Source: Listeria ivanovii subsp. londoniensis (lineage in GTDB: Bacteria > Bacillota > Bacilli > Lactobacillales > Listeriaceae). From it: a DNA stretch of 64,000 nucleotides. Below, one piece after another: positions 26,613-36,151 of this stretch. Numbering within the stretch: position 1 is the first letter of the stretch; every line of letters starts with the position of its first letter. The DNA is taken from assembly GCF_000763495.1 (NCBI RefSeq), contig NZ_CP009576.1, positions 940,001 to 1,004,000 on the forward strand, read 5' to 3'. Both the position numbers and the translations under genes were made by a program. The notes below the pieces were generated by a model. The model saw nothing but the letters and a program-made list of their open reading frames with translations. It did not search any database and was not told where the DNA came from.

Positions 26613-27641
26613 ATGGCTAATACGAATTATGATGCACTGGAATTTAGAGAAAAAATTATCGCGGATTTGAAAATTAAAACAAGTGATTCTGTCATTTTGA
26701 TGTGTGCAATTTTGATTGCTTCCATAGGATTAAATATGAATTCGATTCCTGTTATCATTGGTGCGATGTTGATTTCACCATTAATGACTCCTATTTTAGG
26801 TGTTGGGTACGGGCTTTCTGTCTTTGATTTTTATATTGTAAAAAGGGCCGCAAAGTTACTTTTGGTAGAAGTTTTGGTGAGTCTTGTCGTGGCAACACTT
26901 TACTTCACTATATCACCAATCACCTATGCGAGCGATGAGCTTATTGCTAGAACTTCTCCTACCATATGGGACGTGATAATAGCCTTTGGAGGAGGGATTG
27001 CCGGAATTATTGGAGCTACCAAAAAGACCAGTACCAATATTGTTCCCGGAGTTGCGATTGCAACAGCACTAATGCCACCAGTTTGTACGATTGGTTACGC
27101 TATTGCGACACTTAATTTTTCTTATTTTATCGGTGCCTCTTATTTATTTATTATTAACTGTGCTTTTATAACAATTGCTACTTTTATTGGTATTCGCTTT
27201 ATGCGATTTCCACTTCATATGGAAAAAACTAAAAAAGAAAACAGGCGTATTATCATCTTTACGATTGTGTTATCGCTATTTATTGTTGTTCCAAGTATTT
27301 TTTCTGCCTCGATTTTAGTCCAAGAAAGTATCCAAAAATCATCTATCAACCAATTTGTAACGAATGAATTTGCAGATTACGTAGTATTAAATCAAAGCTA
27401 TAACGAGGATAAAGAACTGCTTACCGTGACAATATCTGGAGCTCCAATGCCAAAGAGTAAGGTCCAAATTATCCAGCAAGATTTACCAGATTACGGATTA
27501 GATAAGGTTACACTGGATATTGATCAAGTGCCAGATTTTACTGAACTAAAAGGGAGCGAGGTAACTAAATATATCGATCAATACATTAAGAAAAAGCTTG
27601 ATGAAGAAGATAGTAAAAATGTAGAAACCCACGCTGAATAG
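26613..27641 (+). CDS. DUF389 membrane protein (TIGR00341 type)
   Basis: A 342-aa membrane protein. The N-terminal block with IASIGLNMNSIPVIIGAMLISPLMTPILGVG-like sequence (about 35-70) and GATKKTSTNIVPGVAIATALMPP (about 135-160) are hallmarks of DUF389, a widespread family of unknown function. About six or seven helices are followed by a soluble C-terminal domain of roughly 100 residues. AAGGAG precedes the ATG. A terminator closes the unit. Confidence 0.82.
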   Translation: MANTNYDALEFREKIIADLKIKTSDSVILMCAILIASIGLNMNSIPVIIGAMLISPLMTPILGVGYGLSVFDFYIVKRAAKLLLVEVLVSLVVATLYFTISPITYASDELIARTSPTIWDVIIAFGGGIAGIIGATKKTSTNIVPGVAIATALMPPVCTIGYAIATLNFSYFIGASYLFIINCAFITIATFIGIRFMRFPLHMEKTKKENRRIIIFTIVLSLFIVVPSIFSASILVQESIQKSSINQFVTNEFADYVVLNQSYNEDKELLTVTISGAPMPKSKVQIIQQDLPDYGLDKVTLDIDQVPDFTELKGSEVTKYIDQYIKKKLDEEDSKNVETHAE

Positions 27642-27644
27642 TCT

Positions 27645-27679
27645 AACAAAAGCAGCCTTAACTAGAGGCTGTTTTTTTA
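27645..27679 (+). terminator. Terminator after the DUF389 gene
   Basis: AGCAGCCT and AGGCTGTT pair around a short loop, followed by a run of seven T. Confidence 0.8.
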
Positions 27680-27770
27680 TGATGACTTTTAGCCTTATAT
27701 ATCCAATTTTCTCGAAAAACACTGCAACTAGAATTAGAGAGGCTTTAAGTAAATAGTTTCTATTTTTGAG

Positions 27771-27813
27771 GCTGTAGATTAGGTGAATAATCACTAAATC
27801 TACAGCTTTTTTT
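27771..27813 (+). terminator. Second strong terminator-like hairpin
   Basis: GCTGTAGATTAGGTGA and TCACTAAATCTACAGC form a 16-bp nearly perfect stem with a 4-base loop and seven following T. No gene lies between this and the preceding terminator, so it may end a short transcript or act as back-up. Confidence 0.8.
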
Positions 27814-27897
27814 GATGAAATAGTTCCATCCTAAAAATGGACATAAAATAAGGGGTTCGGTGTGAAATTCTTTACACGGTCAAAAAAATAAGGGTGC

Positions 27898-27903
27898 TAT
27901 ACT
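27898..27903 (+). promoter_or_regulatory. Extended -10 promoter of the MucBP surface-protein gene
   Basis: TGCTATACT provides an extended -10 (TGN plus TATACT). TTTACA at 27871-27876 is 21 bp upstream, too far for a normal -35, so the TG motif probably compensates. Confidence 0.5.
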
Positions 27904-27980
27904 TTAAAAGTCAAGTCGTACCAACGATTTTCTCATATTTTTAGTAGGCTTGGTAAATAAAAATTAAGGAGTATGAAAAA

Positions 27981-29657
27981 ATGAAATCAAGCAAAATAGG
28001 AGCTCTATTATTAGGTACAATATTAATCGTCCAAGCACCATTTCAAGTGTATGCAGCCAGTAATGATACTATTGATCAAAATAAAACAGAAAAAGCTGCA
28101 CCAACCACATATATGAACAACAAAGCATTAACGGCAACAAGTGATTTGGAGTTAACTATCGGGGAACAAGTAACAAAAACAATTCATATTCAAGACCAAC
28201 CAATTGGGGAGCTTGAATATGGAAGTAATATTTCTGACGTGAAAGTAGTTTTAACAAACATGGATGGCATGAATTATAACATCGTATACGGTCCAAAAAG
28301 TGCAGATGGAACACATTATCAATATGCAGATGTGACACTTTCAGGAACACCGACAAAGGCTGGCACTGGAAGCTTTAGCCTTGAATATTATGATGGCGCC
28401 GGAAATGGTGGAGAAAGATCATATACTGTTAACACTCAATCAACTACGACGGTGAAATATGTAGATAAAGATGGAAATAAAATTGCAGAAGACACTGTAC
28501 AAGCTGGAGATTTAAACACAGCGTATACAACAGAACCGAAAACAATTGATGGCTACACCGTTGATGAAACCAAACTTCCAAGTAACCAAAATGGACAATT
28601 TGGTGAAACGAACCAAACAGTAACTTACACTTACACTAAAAATGAAAGTGAAGTCAACAAAGGAACAGTAGGTATTTCATTCTATGCAGAAGATGGTGAG
28701 CGTCAAGAACTTGTAACATCATTAGACTTATCTTATGCATATCCAGATGGCGTACCATCGGACACAGTCACATTTGGTGATTTAGCAAATGGAGCAAGCT
28801 ATAATGACTTAAGACCAGGTACATTACCAACGGAAATTTCGTGGAATGTGGTACTGGAAAATACCGTTGCTTACATGAATGGCGATATCGATGCTGCACA
28901 ATTTGAAGCAGCAGTTGGTGGAACTGTAGATGCATTCGATGTGGATTTCATCGCAGAAAACTTTGAAGGCTATGAATTTGATGAAGCAGCTTATCAAGCA
29001 AACTTAGATAAAATGGTAACCTTTGAACAAAATGGTGGTAGTGTTAATTTACAAGTACCATTCAAGAAAATTGCAGAAGTTCAAGCTGGTGCAGATGTAT
29101 CCGTAAAATATGTGGATGCAGATGGCAATGAATTAGCGGCGTCAGAAACATTAAGCGGCAACGTAGATGAAAGCTATACTTCAGAAGCAAAAACAATTGA
29201 TGGCTGGACACTAAAAGAAACTCCAGCAAACGCAACTGGTACTTTTACAGACGAAACGCAAACCGTCACTTATATGTATGAAAAAAATACCGATGACAAT
29301 GTAACGCCAACACCTGTTGATCCAGATGATAACAATAATTCAAGTGACGATGCGAAAGCCCAATCTGATGATAGCTCGGATATTCCTACCGATAAGGACA
29401 CAGTTAAAGGTAATAGTGATAGCAAAAGCACCAATGATGGCGATGTGAATGAAAGCACAACAACTCCGCAAGTTAGTGGAGATACAACTACTGCAAAAAC
29501 ACAAACAAGTACTCCAGCTAAAACATCGACAATGGCGAAAAACTCCCTACCAAAAACTGGAGATAACGCTTTACAAAGTGGTTTATTAGTTGGACTTGGA
29601 GCAGTTTTACTAGGTGGACTTTTCATCTTCTTGCGTAAAACTAGAAAAGCAAAATAA
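27981..29657 (+). CDS. LPXTG cell-wall protein with MucBP domains
   Basis: A 558-aa sortase-anchored surface protein. A signal peptide (residues 1-28, ending YAAS) leads into an N-terminal domain. A MucBP repeat (about 155-225; VKYVDKDGNKIAEDT ... QTVTYTYTKN) is followed by a unique middle region (about 225-370), a second MucBP repeat (VKYVDADGNELAASE ... QTVTYMYEKN) and a low-complexity Asp/Ser/Thr linker. The LPKTG sorting motif, a hydrophobic helix and the positive tail RKTRKAK end the protein. MucBP domains bind mucin-like glycans in other Firmicutes. It is monocistronic between terminators. Confidence 0.92.
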   Translation: MKSSKIGALLLGTILIVQAPFQVYAASNDTIDQNKTEKAAPTTYMNNKALTATSDLELTIGEQVTKTIHIQDQPIGELEYGSNISDVKVVLTNMDGMNYNIVYGPKSADGTHYQYADVTLSGTPTKAGTGSFSLEYYDGAGNGGERSYTVNTQSTTTVKYVDKDGNKIAEDTVQAGDLNTAYTTEPKTIDGYTVDETKLPSNQNGQFGETNQTVTYTYTKNESEVNKGTVGISFYAEDGERQELVTSLDLSYAYPDGVPSDTVTFGDLANGASYNDLRPGTLPTEISWNVVLENTVAYMNGDIDAAQFEAAVGGTVDAFDVDFIAENFEGYEFDEAAYQANLDKMVTFEQNGGSVNLQVPFKKIAEVQAGADVSVKYVDADGNELAASETLSGNVDESYTSEAKTIDGWTLKETPANATGTFTDETQTVTYMYEKNTDDNVTPTPVDPDDNNNSSDDAKAQSDDSSDIPTDKDTVKGNSDSKSTNDGDVNESTTTPQVSGDTTTAKTQTSTPAKTSTMAKNSLPKTGDNALQSGLLVGLGAVLLGGLFIFLRKTRKAK

Positions 29658-29710
29658 GCCTCAAAAAACATTAATAAAAGGCTCAGCAGATAACGAGCTG
29701 CCTAGTTATA

Positions 29711-29763
29711 AAAAAGCACTTCTTATCAAATTGGAATTAAATTTGGTAAGTGGTGTTTTTTTG
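29711..29763 (+). terminator. Terminator after the MucBP protein gene
   Basis: A long stem formed by GCACTTCTTATCAAATT and AATTTGGTAAGTGGTG is followed by TTTTTTT. Confidence 0.85.
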
Positions 29764-29899
29764 AGATTTTTCAAAACAGCCATAACATAGGATTAACGAA
29801 AATGATAAAATTATAGGCAGAAAAGCATTTAGTAAGTAGTACAAATTAACTTGGAAATGAGAACAAAGCTAACTGTTCTTCTAAAAGTGAGTGATCTTC

Positions 29900-30098
29900 A
29901 TGATGCATATAGTTGGACTATGGAAGAAAGGACAATTACTAATTAAAACTAGTGGGGGTTATTTACTCAGATACATCCAATCCATTTGGGACTGTTACCG
30001 AAAGTACTTCTGGGGAAATATTTGCAGAATCTAGCAGCGGACTTAAAATCCAATTAGACGTAAACACCCCATCAAAGTTGAAGTTAATGGAGAAATAA
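29900..30098 (+). pseudogene. Decayed fragment resembling a succinylglutamate desuccinylase/aspartoacylase C-terminus
   Basis: Two overlapping frames give protein-like sequence: first VGLWKKGQLLIKT (from ATG 29903), then GVIYSDTSNPFGTVTESTSG up to TAA 30096-30098. Joined by a frameshift near 29950 they resemble the barrel-like C-terminal pattern KKGQLLG ... D.FG...E...G.I of that zinc hydrolase family. The N-terminal catalytic part is absent. The family assignment is by eye and uncertain; the impression of a decayed gene is stronger. Confidence 0.4.
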
Positions 30099-30250
30099 TT
30101 AGCGTTTTTTTGTAAAGTTAGTAATCGGAAATTTGCCGATAACAAGAAATTATTTCGCTACGAATAAATCCCCAACAGTGGCTAGTTTAACCAATGTTTT
30201 TTTGATATACTTAATTGTGATAAAACAAACAAGGATGCAGGAGGGGAAAA

Positions 30251-31180
30251 ATGTCGATTACGAACTTATTAAATATTAAATATCCGATTATCCAAGGGGC
30301 TATGGCGCAAATTGCGAAAGCTCCACTTGTTGCTGCTGTTTCGAATGCGGGTGGGCTTGGAATTATCGCTTCTGGTGGCATGAGTGCGGAGATGCTCCGA
30401 GAAGAAATCCAAAAGACAAAAAGCTTAACAGATAAACCGTTTGGCGTTAATTTAATGTTAATGATGACAAATATTGCTGAATTAACCGAAGTAATTATTG
30501 AAGAAAAAATTGGTATTGTCACAACTGGTGCCGGTACACCAAAAACGTTTATGCCGATTTGGAAAGAAGCCGGAATTATTGTTATGCCAGTGGTTCCATC
30601 CGTTATGATTGCAAAACGGATGGAAAAAATGGGCGCAGATGCAGTGATTGCGGAAGGAACGGAAGCAGGTGGGCACGTCGGAGAAACGACTACAATGGCG
30701 CTTTTACCACAAATTGTTGATGCAGTAACAATCCCGGTTATTGGTGCTGGAGGAATTGCTGATGGGCGAGGAATCGTGGCAGCACTCGCTTTAGGGGCAC
30801 AAGGAGTTCAAATTGGTACACGCTTTTTAGCAACAGAAGAATGTCCAGTTCACCCGGACTTCAAAGCCGCGGTCATTAAAGCTTCAGACCGTGATACAAT
30901 GGTTACCGGACGTAAAGCAGGTGCTCCGGTTCGTTCTATCAAAAACAAAATGATCAAAGAATATATTCGTTTAGAGGAAGAAAATGCGGACCGTGATACA
31001 TTAGAAGAACTAACGCTAGGATCTCTTAGAAAAGCTGTTCAGGAAGGCGACACAGATAATGGTTCTGTCATGGCTGGTCAAATTGCAGGACTTGTTACGG
31101 AAATCAAACCATGTAAAAATGTCATAGAAGAAATGATGGCTGAAACGAAACAAGTTATTTTTAATTTGCAACTAAATTAA
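30251..31180 (+). CDS. fabK: FMN-dependent enoyl-ACP reductase II / nitronate monooxygenase family
   Basis: A 309-aa FMN TIM-barrel enzyme. Visible motifs include YPIIQGAMAQIA, SNAGGLGIIASGG, EGTEAGGHVGE, IPVIGAGGIADGRG and GAQGVQIGTRFLATEEC, the pattern shared by FabK and nitronate monooxygenases. FabK reduces enoyl-ACP in fatty-acid elongation and, to my knowledge, a Listeria FabK functioning alongside FabI has been reported for the Lmo0814 position, which this gene appears to match. GGAGGGG precedes the ATG. It is a single-gene unit. Confidence 0.82.
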   Translation: MSITNLLNIKYPIIQGAMAQIAKAPLVAAVSNAGGLGIIASGGMSAEMLREEIQKTKSLTDKPFGVNLMLMMTNIAELTEVIIEEKIGIVTTGAGTPKTFMPIWKEAGIIVMPVVPSVMIAKRMEKMGADAVIAEGTEAGGHVGETTTMALLPQIVDAVTIPVIGAGGIADGRGIVAALALGAQGVQIGTRFLATEECPVHPDFKAAVIKASDRDTMVTGRKAGAPVRSIKNKMIKEYIRLEEENADRDTLEELTLGSLRKAVQEGDTDNGSVMAGQIAGLVTEIKPCKNVIEEMMAETKQVIFNLQLN

Positions 31181-31216
31181 TTATGAAGCCAGGGCAAATG
31201 GGTCTCTAAAATGAAA

Positions 31217-31280
31217 AAGAAGCAGAAAACATGTCTATTCCATTTTTCGAAATGGCTCTATACAATGATTTCTGCTTTTC
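31217..31280. terminator. Probable terminator between fabK and the VOC gene
   Basis: AAGCAGAAA and TTTCTGCTT can pair around a 35-base loop that itself contains CCATTTTTCGAAATGG. T and A runs flank it, so it may serve both converging genes. Confidence 0.6.
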
Positions 31281-31331
31281 TATTTTCCTACTTTTATTGC
31301 TGAGCTTTAGTAATGTCAAAGCCTCAATTTA

Positions 31332-31739
31332 TTAACCAAAGTTAAGTTGCCAGAATACCCCGAACTTATCGGTTACTTGGGCATAAGTAGAACCCCAAAA
31401 AGCAACTTGTAATTCCATCTCTACTTTACCACCAACTAGTAACGCCTCGTAGGCTCGTTTCAGCTCACTTTTAGATTCAAAATTAATCAAAATCGTTACA
31501 CGGTTACCAGTCGTAAAGCCTTCATATGGCGTATCAGTAATATAAATAAATTCCTCGCCATTTTTTGCTAACCGGCTGTGCATTAATCTTTCACCGAAAA
31601 CGGCATCTCCATCAAAATGATTCATCTCTTTGAAACGCTGGACGTTCGTAATTTCGGCTACAAAAACCTCTGAATAAAAGATTAGAGCTTCTTGACCTTC
31701 ACCATTAAAAACTAGATAAGGAACTGCAAAAGGCATCAT
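31332..31739 (-). CDS. VOC/PhnB-like glyoxalase-fold protein
   Basis: About 135 aa, PhnB/3-demethylubiquinone methyltransferase-like branch of the vicinal oxygen chelate fold. Typical segments are VPYLVFNGEGQEALIFYSEVF at the start and VAFWGSTYAQVTDKFGVFWQLNF at the end. The ATG at 31739 sits 6 bases after AAGAGGAG; other ATGs at 31745 and 31736 are possible. Metal and substrate are unknown; relatives are often involved in resistance or are uncharacterised. Confidence 0.8.
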   Translation of the reverse strand: MMPFAVPYLVFNGEGQEALIFYSEVFVAEITNVQRFKEMNHFDGDAVFGERLMHSRLAKNGEEFIYITDTPYEGFTTGNRVTILINFESKSELKRAYEALLVGGKVEMELQVAFWGSTYAQVTDKFGVFWQLNFG

Positions 31740-31963
31740 GACCATCTCCTCTTATATTATTTAATTAAGTATACGGCTAAATAGTATAAGTGTCATGTTT
31801 AAGCCAAAATATATTCATTAAAAAAACAAAGTTCTTGCTATTTAATGTAATATACTATACAATTTAATTAAGAAATTGGTATAAATATCTTTAATATTTT
31901 TTTGAATAAAAATAAAGTAAGTACTTGCTTTATTAAGAGGGCGGGTGCGTAGGAGGTAGACGG

Positions 31964-34594
31964 ATGCTTTGGTTAAAAGAGTCAATTGAGCAACTTCTCA
32001 GCAAACTACACACAAATTTAGACACAGGATTAACAAAAGAGCAAGTAAAACAAAAACAGGAAGCGTTTGGTACAAATGAATTTGAGGAAGGGGAAAAAGA
32101 ATCACTTCTCCAAAAAATCGGGCATCACTTACTCGAAATTACGACGATTGTTTTACTCTTTGCAGCAGCGATCTCCGCTTATTTAGCCATTACAACGGGA
32201 TATGGTTGGGCGAAAGTAGTTGTAATTTTAGGGATTGTCGTACTAAATATGGTTTTAGGGATTTATCAAGAAAGTAGTGCCGAGAAAGCCCTTGCTGCTC
32301 TTCAAAGTATGAATGCGCATTTGACAACTGTGTTACGTGACGGAATCCGGACGCAGGTAGACGCAGTAGAATTGGTTCCAGGGGATATTATGGAGATTGT
32401 AGCAGGAGATATGATTCCAGCCGATGCACGGATTATTTCCAGTAGTAGTTTACAAGTGGAAGAATCGGCACTCACTGGGGAAAGTGTTCCGGTAGAAAAA
32501 GATGCTGCTGCAGAAGTTTCTGAAAAAGCGCCAATTGGTGACCGACTAAATATGCTTTACTCCGGCTGTCTTGTGACTAATGGACGAGCAACTGCGGTAG
32601 TGGTAGAAATTGGAATGGAAACGGAAATGGGGAAAATTGCTGGATTACTTAACAGCACATCGAAATTAATGACACCATTACAACTTCGCTTAAAAGAATT
32701 AGCGAAACGTCTGAGTATTGTTGCCCTTTTAGCTGGTATATTAATTTTTATTATTGATGTGTATGTGTACGGGGAAACTATTATTGAAACGTTAATGATT
32801 GCAATTTCCCTTGCAGTAGCAGCGGTTCCAGAGACGTTGCCGGTAATTGTAACATTGACACTTGCTTATGGGGTTCAAAATATGGTGCGGAAAAACACGA
32901 TTATCCGCCGAATTCCTGCTGTTGAAACCATTGGAAACACTTCTGTTATTTGCTCTGATAAAACAGGAACATTAACACAAAATAAAATGATTATCCAACA
33001 AATTTGGGCAACCGAGCATGAGCCAATGAAAGCAACAGCCGAACTAGGAACAGAAGAAGCAAAAGTTTTAGAGATGCTTAGTCTTTCTAGTAACGCAACA
33101 ATTGAAGTGACAGATGGCGAAGAAACCATCATTGGGGATCCGACCGAAAGTGCGATTATTCGATTATTAGAAGAAAAAGGAACAACGAAAAAAGCACTTG
33201 AAGCAAAATATCCGCGTGTTTTTGAACTTCCTTTTGACTCAGATAGAAAATTAATGACGACGATTCACCAAGTAGAAGATGGTTTCCTTTCTATTACAAA
33301 AGGTGCATTTGACCGAATTCCGGTTGATTTTTCAGAAACACTTTTGAGCGAGGCTGAGAGGGTTCATGATAGCTTTGCTGGAGATGCGCTTCGAGTACTT
33401 GTTGTCGCTTACAAAAAGTATGCTGTAATGCCTACAGAGCTGTCTAGTGAGGCACTTGAGACCAATCTGACTTTCGCTGGGATGGTTGGGATGATTGATC
33501 CACCACGTCCAGAAAGTAAATCCGCCGTGTTAGCAGCGAAAAAAGCGGGTATTAAGACAGTAATGATTACTGGTGACCACATTGTGACAGCATCTGCCAT
33601 TGCAAAAGAAATCGGTATTCTAACAGAGAGCGACAAAGCGATAACCGGCGCAGAACTTGCGGCAATGTCAGAAGCAGACTTAGAGAAAAATATTAGAGAT
33701 TATGCCGTATATGCTCGTGTTAGTCCAGAAGATAAGATTCGAATTGTGAAAGCATGGCAGAAAAATGGAGAAATTGTTACAATGACTGGTGATGGCGTCA
33801 ATGATGCACCTGCTTTGAAAGCTGCTGATGTTGGCGCGGCAATGGGTATCACTGGAACAGATGTATCCAAAAATGCAGCGGATATGGTTATTACGGATGA
33901 TAACTTTGCAACGATAGTAGATGCTATGAAAGAAGGACGTACTGCATATGAAAACATTCGGAAAACAATTTACTTCCTATTAAGTACCAACTTTTCTCAA
34001 ATTTTCATTATGTTAATTGCCATTATTTTTGGGTGGGGAGCGCCAGTTGTAGCGGTTCAGTTACTGCTTATCAATGTTGTGTCTGATGGGATTCCAGGCT
34101 TCTTCTTAAGCCGTGAAAAAGCCGATGATTCGATTATGGAGCGTAAGCCAATTCCGAAGAACGCAGGGATTTTTGCAAATGGTCTTGGGAAGAAAATGGC
34201 GACACAAGCAGTTGTCTTTACGATTGTAACGCTGGCTGGATTTTACATCGGGCAGTTTGTGACTATCAACCAATCCATCAGTGCAAGTTATGAGGTTGGA
34301 ATGACAATGGCATTTGTTATCCTAGCTTGGTCATCTGTCGCACACATTTTTAATGTAAGAAGTGATAAGTCTATCTTTACCGTTGGTTTCTTATCTAACC
34401 GAGGACTTTTCTTTAGTGCGATTTGCTCGATGGTTATAATTCTAGGGCTAGCGATAATTCCTCCACTAGCAAATATGTTTTTCTTAGTAGAAATGAGTTT
34501 GACTCACTGGATTCTCGCGTTTGTTCTTTCAATGTTACCACTTGTATTTGTGGAAATTCAAAAATTCATTCAACGTAAAAAATCGACTGCATAA
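31964..34594 (+). CDS. Calcium-type cation-transporting P-type ATPase
   Basis: An 876-aa P2-type ATPase, probably exporting Ca2+. An N-terminal cation-ATPase domain is followed by the TGES actuator motif, transmembrane helix M4 with VAAVPETLP, the phosphorylation motif DKTGTLTQ (about residue 333), the nucleotide domain with KGAFDR, and the hinge TGDGVNDAPALK. C-terminal helices complete the ten expected. It appears to match Lmo0818. Its stop is 17 bases before the next gene, so both are probably cotranscribed. Confidence 0.92.
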   Translation: MLWLKESIEQLLSKLHTNLDTGLTKEQVKQKQEAFGTNEFEEGEKESLLQKIGHHLLEITTIVLLFAAAISAYLAITTGYGWAKVVVILGIVVLNMVLGIYQESSAEKALAALQSMNAHLTTVLRDGIRTQVDAVELVPGDIMEIVAGDMIPADARIISSSSLQVEESALTGESVPVEKDAAAEVSEKAPIGDRLNMLYSGCLVTNGRATAVVVEIGMETEMGKIAGLLNSTSKLMTPLQLRLKELAKRLSIVALLAGILIFIIDVYVYGETIIETLMIAISLAVAAVPETLPVIVTLTLAYGVQNMVRKNTIIRRIPAVETIGNTSVICSDKTGTLTQNKMIIQQIWATEHEPMKATAELGTEEAKVLEMLSLSSNATIEVTDGEETIIGDPTESAIIRLLEEKGTTKKALEAKYPRVFELPFDSDRKLMTTIHQVEDGFLSITKGAFDRIPVDFSETLLSEAERVHDSFAGDALRVLVVAYKKYAVMPTELSSEALETNLTFAGMVGMIDPPRPESKSAVLAAKKAGIKTVMITGDHIVTASAIAKEIGILTESDKAITGAELAAMSEADLEKNIRDYAVYARVSPEDKIRIVKAWQKNGEIVTMTGDGVNDAPALKAADVGAAMGITGTDVSKNAADMVITDDNFATIVDAMKEGRTAYENIRKTIYFLLSTNFSQIFIMLIAIIFGWGAPVVAVQLLLINVVSDGIPGFFLSREKADDSIMERKPIPKNAGIFANGLGKKMATQAVVFTIVTLAGFYIGQFVTINQSISASYEVGMTMAFVILAWSSVAHIFNVRSDKSIFTVGFLSNRGLFFSAICSMVIILGLAIIPPLANMFFLVEMSLTHWILAFVLSMLPLVFVEIQKFIQRKKSTA

Positions 34595-34610
34595 AAAGGA
34601 GGAGAGCGGA

Positions 34611-35465
34611 ATGACTGATACCGAAAAGATAGTTGCCTCAATACTCGAACGAAACTTTGGTAAAGAAGTTAGCTTGCGTTATAAAGATAATGAATCGGCG
34701 CAGGTTCGGTCGGAAGAAGTTATCAAAAAAATTGCTACGCTAGTGGAACCGCTTGTAACTTCACTTGGAAGCGAAAGCAAAACACTGAAAAAGACGATTC
34801 CATTTCTGTATGAACTTCAAAAGAACCAATTTTGTGATATGAGTGCTTATCCTTATCCGCTTCTTCTTGTAAATGGGACGAGTGCGGATACGGAAAAATA
34901 TTGGCGTGACTTGCCAACCTATTGGACAGATGAAGCGAACAAAATTGCCCTACCCTATGTGCTAGAACATATAAAACGCAATCCTGTTAGACAAAAAATG
35001 CTTGAATATCATGAGTGGCTTTTAGTAACAGTGCAACAATTAAATACGCAACTGGGTGCAGCTTTCCGGGTGAAGTTAGTATTTGAATCAGATATGCGAA
35101 TTCGATTGCGGGTTTATGAAGTAAGCAAGGTTGCACTTGAAATTCATTTCCTTGACAATCATGATACGGAGCAACAACATTTGGCCTATGATGCTAGTTT
35201 AGATGTCGATTTAGAAGTAAAAGCGCGCCTTCTTTTACGGCAAGGAATTGTAACCGAAAATCTGAATTTAGTTGCTTTGAAAGTATACACAAAAGCCGTT
35301 TTACCAGTAGCTCATAGTCTTGAAAAGCTAGAGCAACAAGCTTTAACTGCCGAACAAATGAAAAAATTAGCGAAATTACTAACAAAAGAAGAACCCAAAA
35401 TCATGGAGGATACAGATTTAATGAGTAAGGCTGTAGAATTCTTAAGAAAGCTTTCACAGACATAA
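34611..35465 (+). CDS. Conserved protein of unknown function downstream of the P-ATPase
   Basis: A 284-aa soluble protein with no signal peptide or membrane helix; mostly helical N-terminal half, mixed strands near residues 145-190, and a helical C-terminus. No family is recognised. AAGGAGGAG lies before ATG 34611; the frame is open further upstream inside the ATPase gene but without a suitable start. Tight spacing to the ATPase suggests a related role in ion homeostasis, which is inference. A terminator follows. Confidence 0.7.
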   Translation: MTDTEKIVASILERNFGKEVSLRYKDNESAQVRSEEVIKKIATLVEPLVTSLGSESKTLKKTIPFLYELQKNQFCDMSAYPYPLLLVNGTSADTEKYWRDLPTYWTDEANKIALPYVLEHIKRNPVRQKMLEYHEWLLVTVQQLNTQLGAAFRVKLVFESDMRIRLRVYEVSKVALEIHFLDNHDTEQQHLAYDASLDVDLEVKARLLLRQGIVTENLNLVALKVYTKAVLPVAHSLEKLEQQALTAEQMKKLAKLLTKEEPKIMEDTDLMSKAVEFLRKLSQT

Positions 35466-35469
35466 GAAT

Positions 35470-35512
35470 AAAATGCTATTTAGTAGAAAGTGTATCTAAA
35501 TAGCATTTTATT
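35470..35512 (+). terminator. Terminator of the ATPase operon
   Basis: AAAATGCTATTTAG and CTAAATAGCATTTT form a 14-bp perfect stem followed by ATTTTT. Confidence 0.85.
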
Positions 35513-35576
35513 TTTGCAAGAGGTAGCAGAAAGATAGTAAAATGATACAATGAAAAAAGAAATGAGGATATAGAAA

Positions 35577-36134
35577 TTGATTCGACAAGCTAAAAAAACC
35601 GATGCAGCAAAAATTGCACCACTTTTATTAATAATTTGGCAAGATATGGAATTACCAATTTTGGAAAGGGAGTCAGAGGAAGCCATTATTGGTGCACTAG
35701 TAGAGGCAATCCAAACCGAAACCTATCGTTATAGTTATAATCATCTTCATGTTTATGAAAAAGATGGTGATATTGCCGGAGTTCTTGCAGGATATCCCGG
35801 GGAACTTGAACCAGAAATTGATGATGTTTGGAATGATATCGCAAAAAAACACGGTATTACCTTTGAAGAACCAATTTTTGAAGATAATGAAACATTTGCT
35901 GGAGAATGGTATTTAGACTCTATTGTCACGAATGAAAAATATCGTGGTTATGGAGTTGGAACAGCCTTGCTTAATAAATTAACAGAAATTGCCGCCCGAG
36001 ATGGGGAAAAAGTAGTTGGTTTAAATTGCGATAAAGGAAATCCAAATGCGAAACGTTTATACGAACGAATGGGGTTCCATGTCACCGGAGAAGTGACGCT
36101 AAATGGACATATTTACGACCATATGCAAAAATAA
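35577..36134 (+). CDS. GNAT-family N-acetyltransferase
   Basis: A 185-aa acetyl-CoA-dependent acetyltransferase. The acetyl-CoA binding motif is visible as VTNEKYRGYGVGTALLNKL (about 121-139), followed by GLNCDKGNPNAKRLYERMGFHVTGE, the C-terminal GNAT signature. It starts with TTG, with GAGGA about 8 bases upstream. Substrate unknown. The lipoprotein gene starts 17 bases downstream, so the two are likely cotranscribed. It appears to match Lmo0820. Confidence 0.87.
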   Translation: MIRQAKKTDAAKIAPLLLIIWQDMELPILERESEEAIIGALVEAIQTETYRYSYNHLHVYEKDGDIAGVLAGYPGELEPEIDDVWNDIAKKHGITFEEPIFEDNETFAGEWYLDSIVTNEKYRGYGVGTALLNKLTEIAARDGEKVVGLNCDKGNPNAKRLYERMGFHVTGEVTLNGHIYDHMQK

Positions 36135-36151
36135 GAAATGAGGCAAAACGG

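Noticed and set aside
27871..27876. TTTACA as the -35 of the MucBP gene promoter
   Set aside because: 21 bp from the -10 is too far; the extended -10 is a better explanation.
29270..29671. 133-codon minus-strand frame over the MucBP protein gene
   Set aside because: Arises from the biased Asp/Ser/Thr codons of the surface-protein linker; the plus-strand gene is clear.
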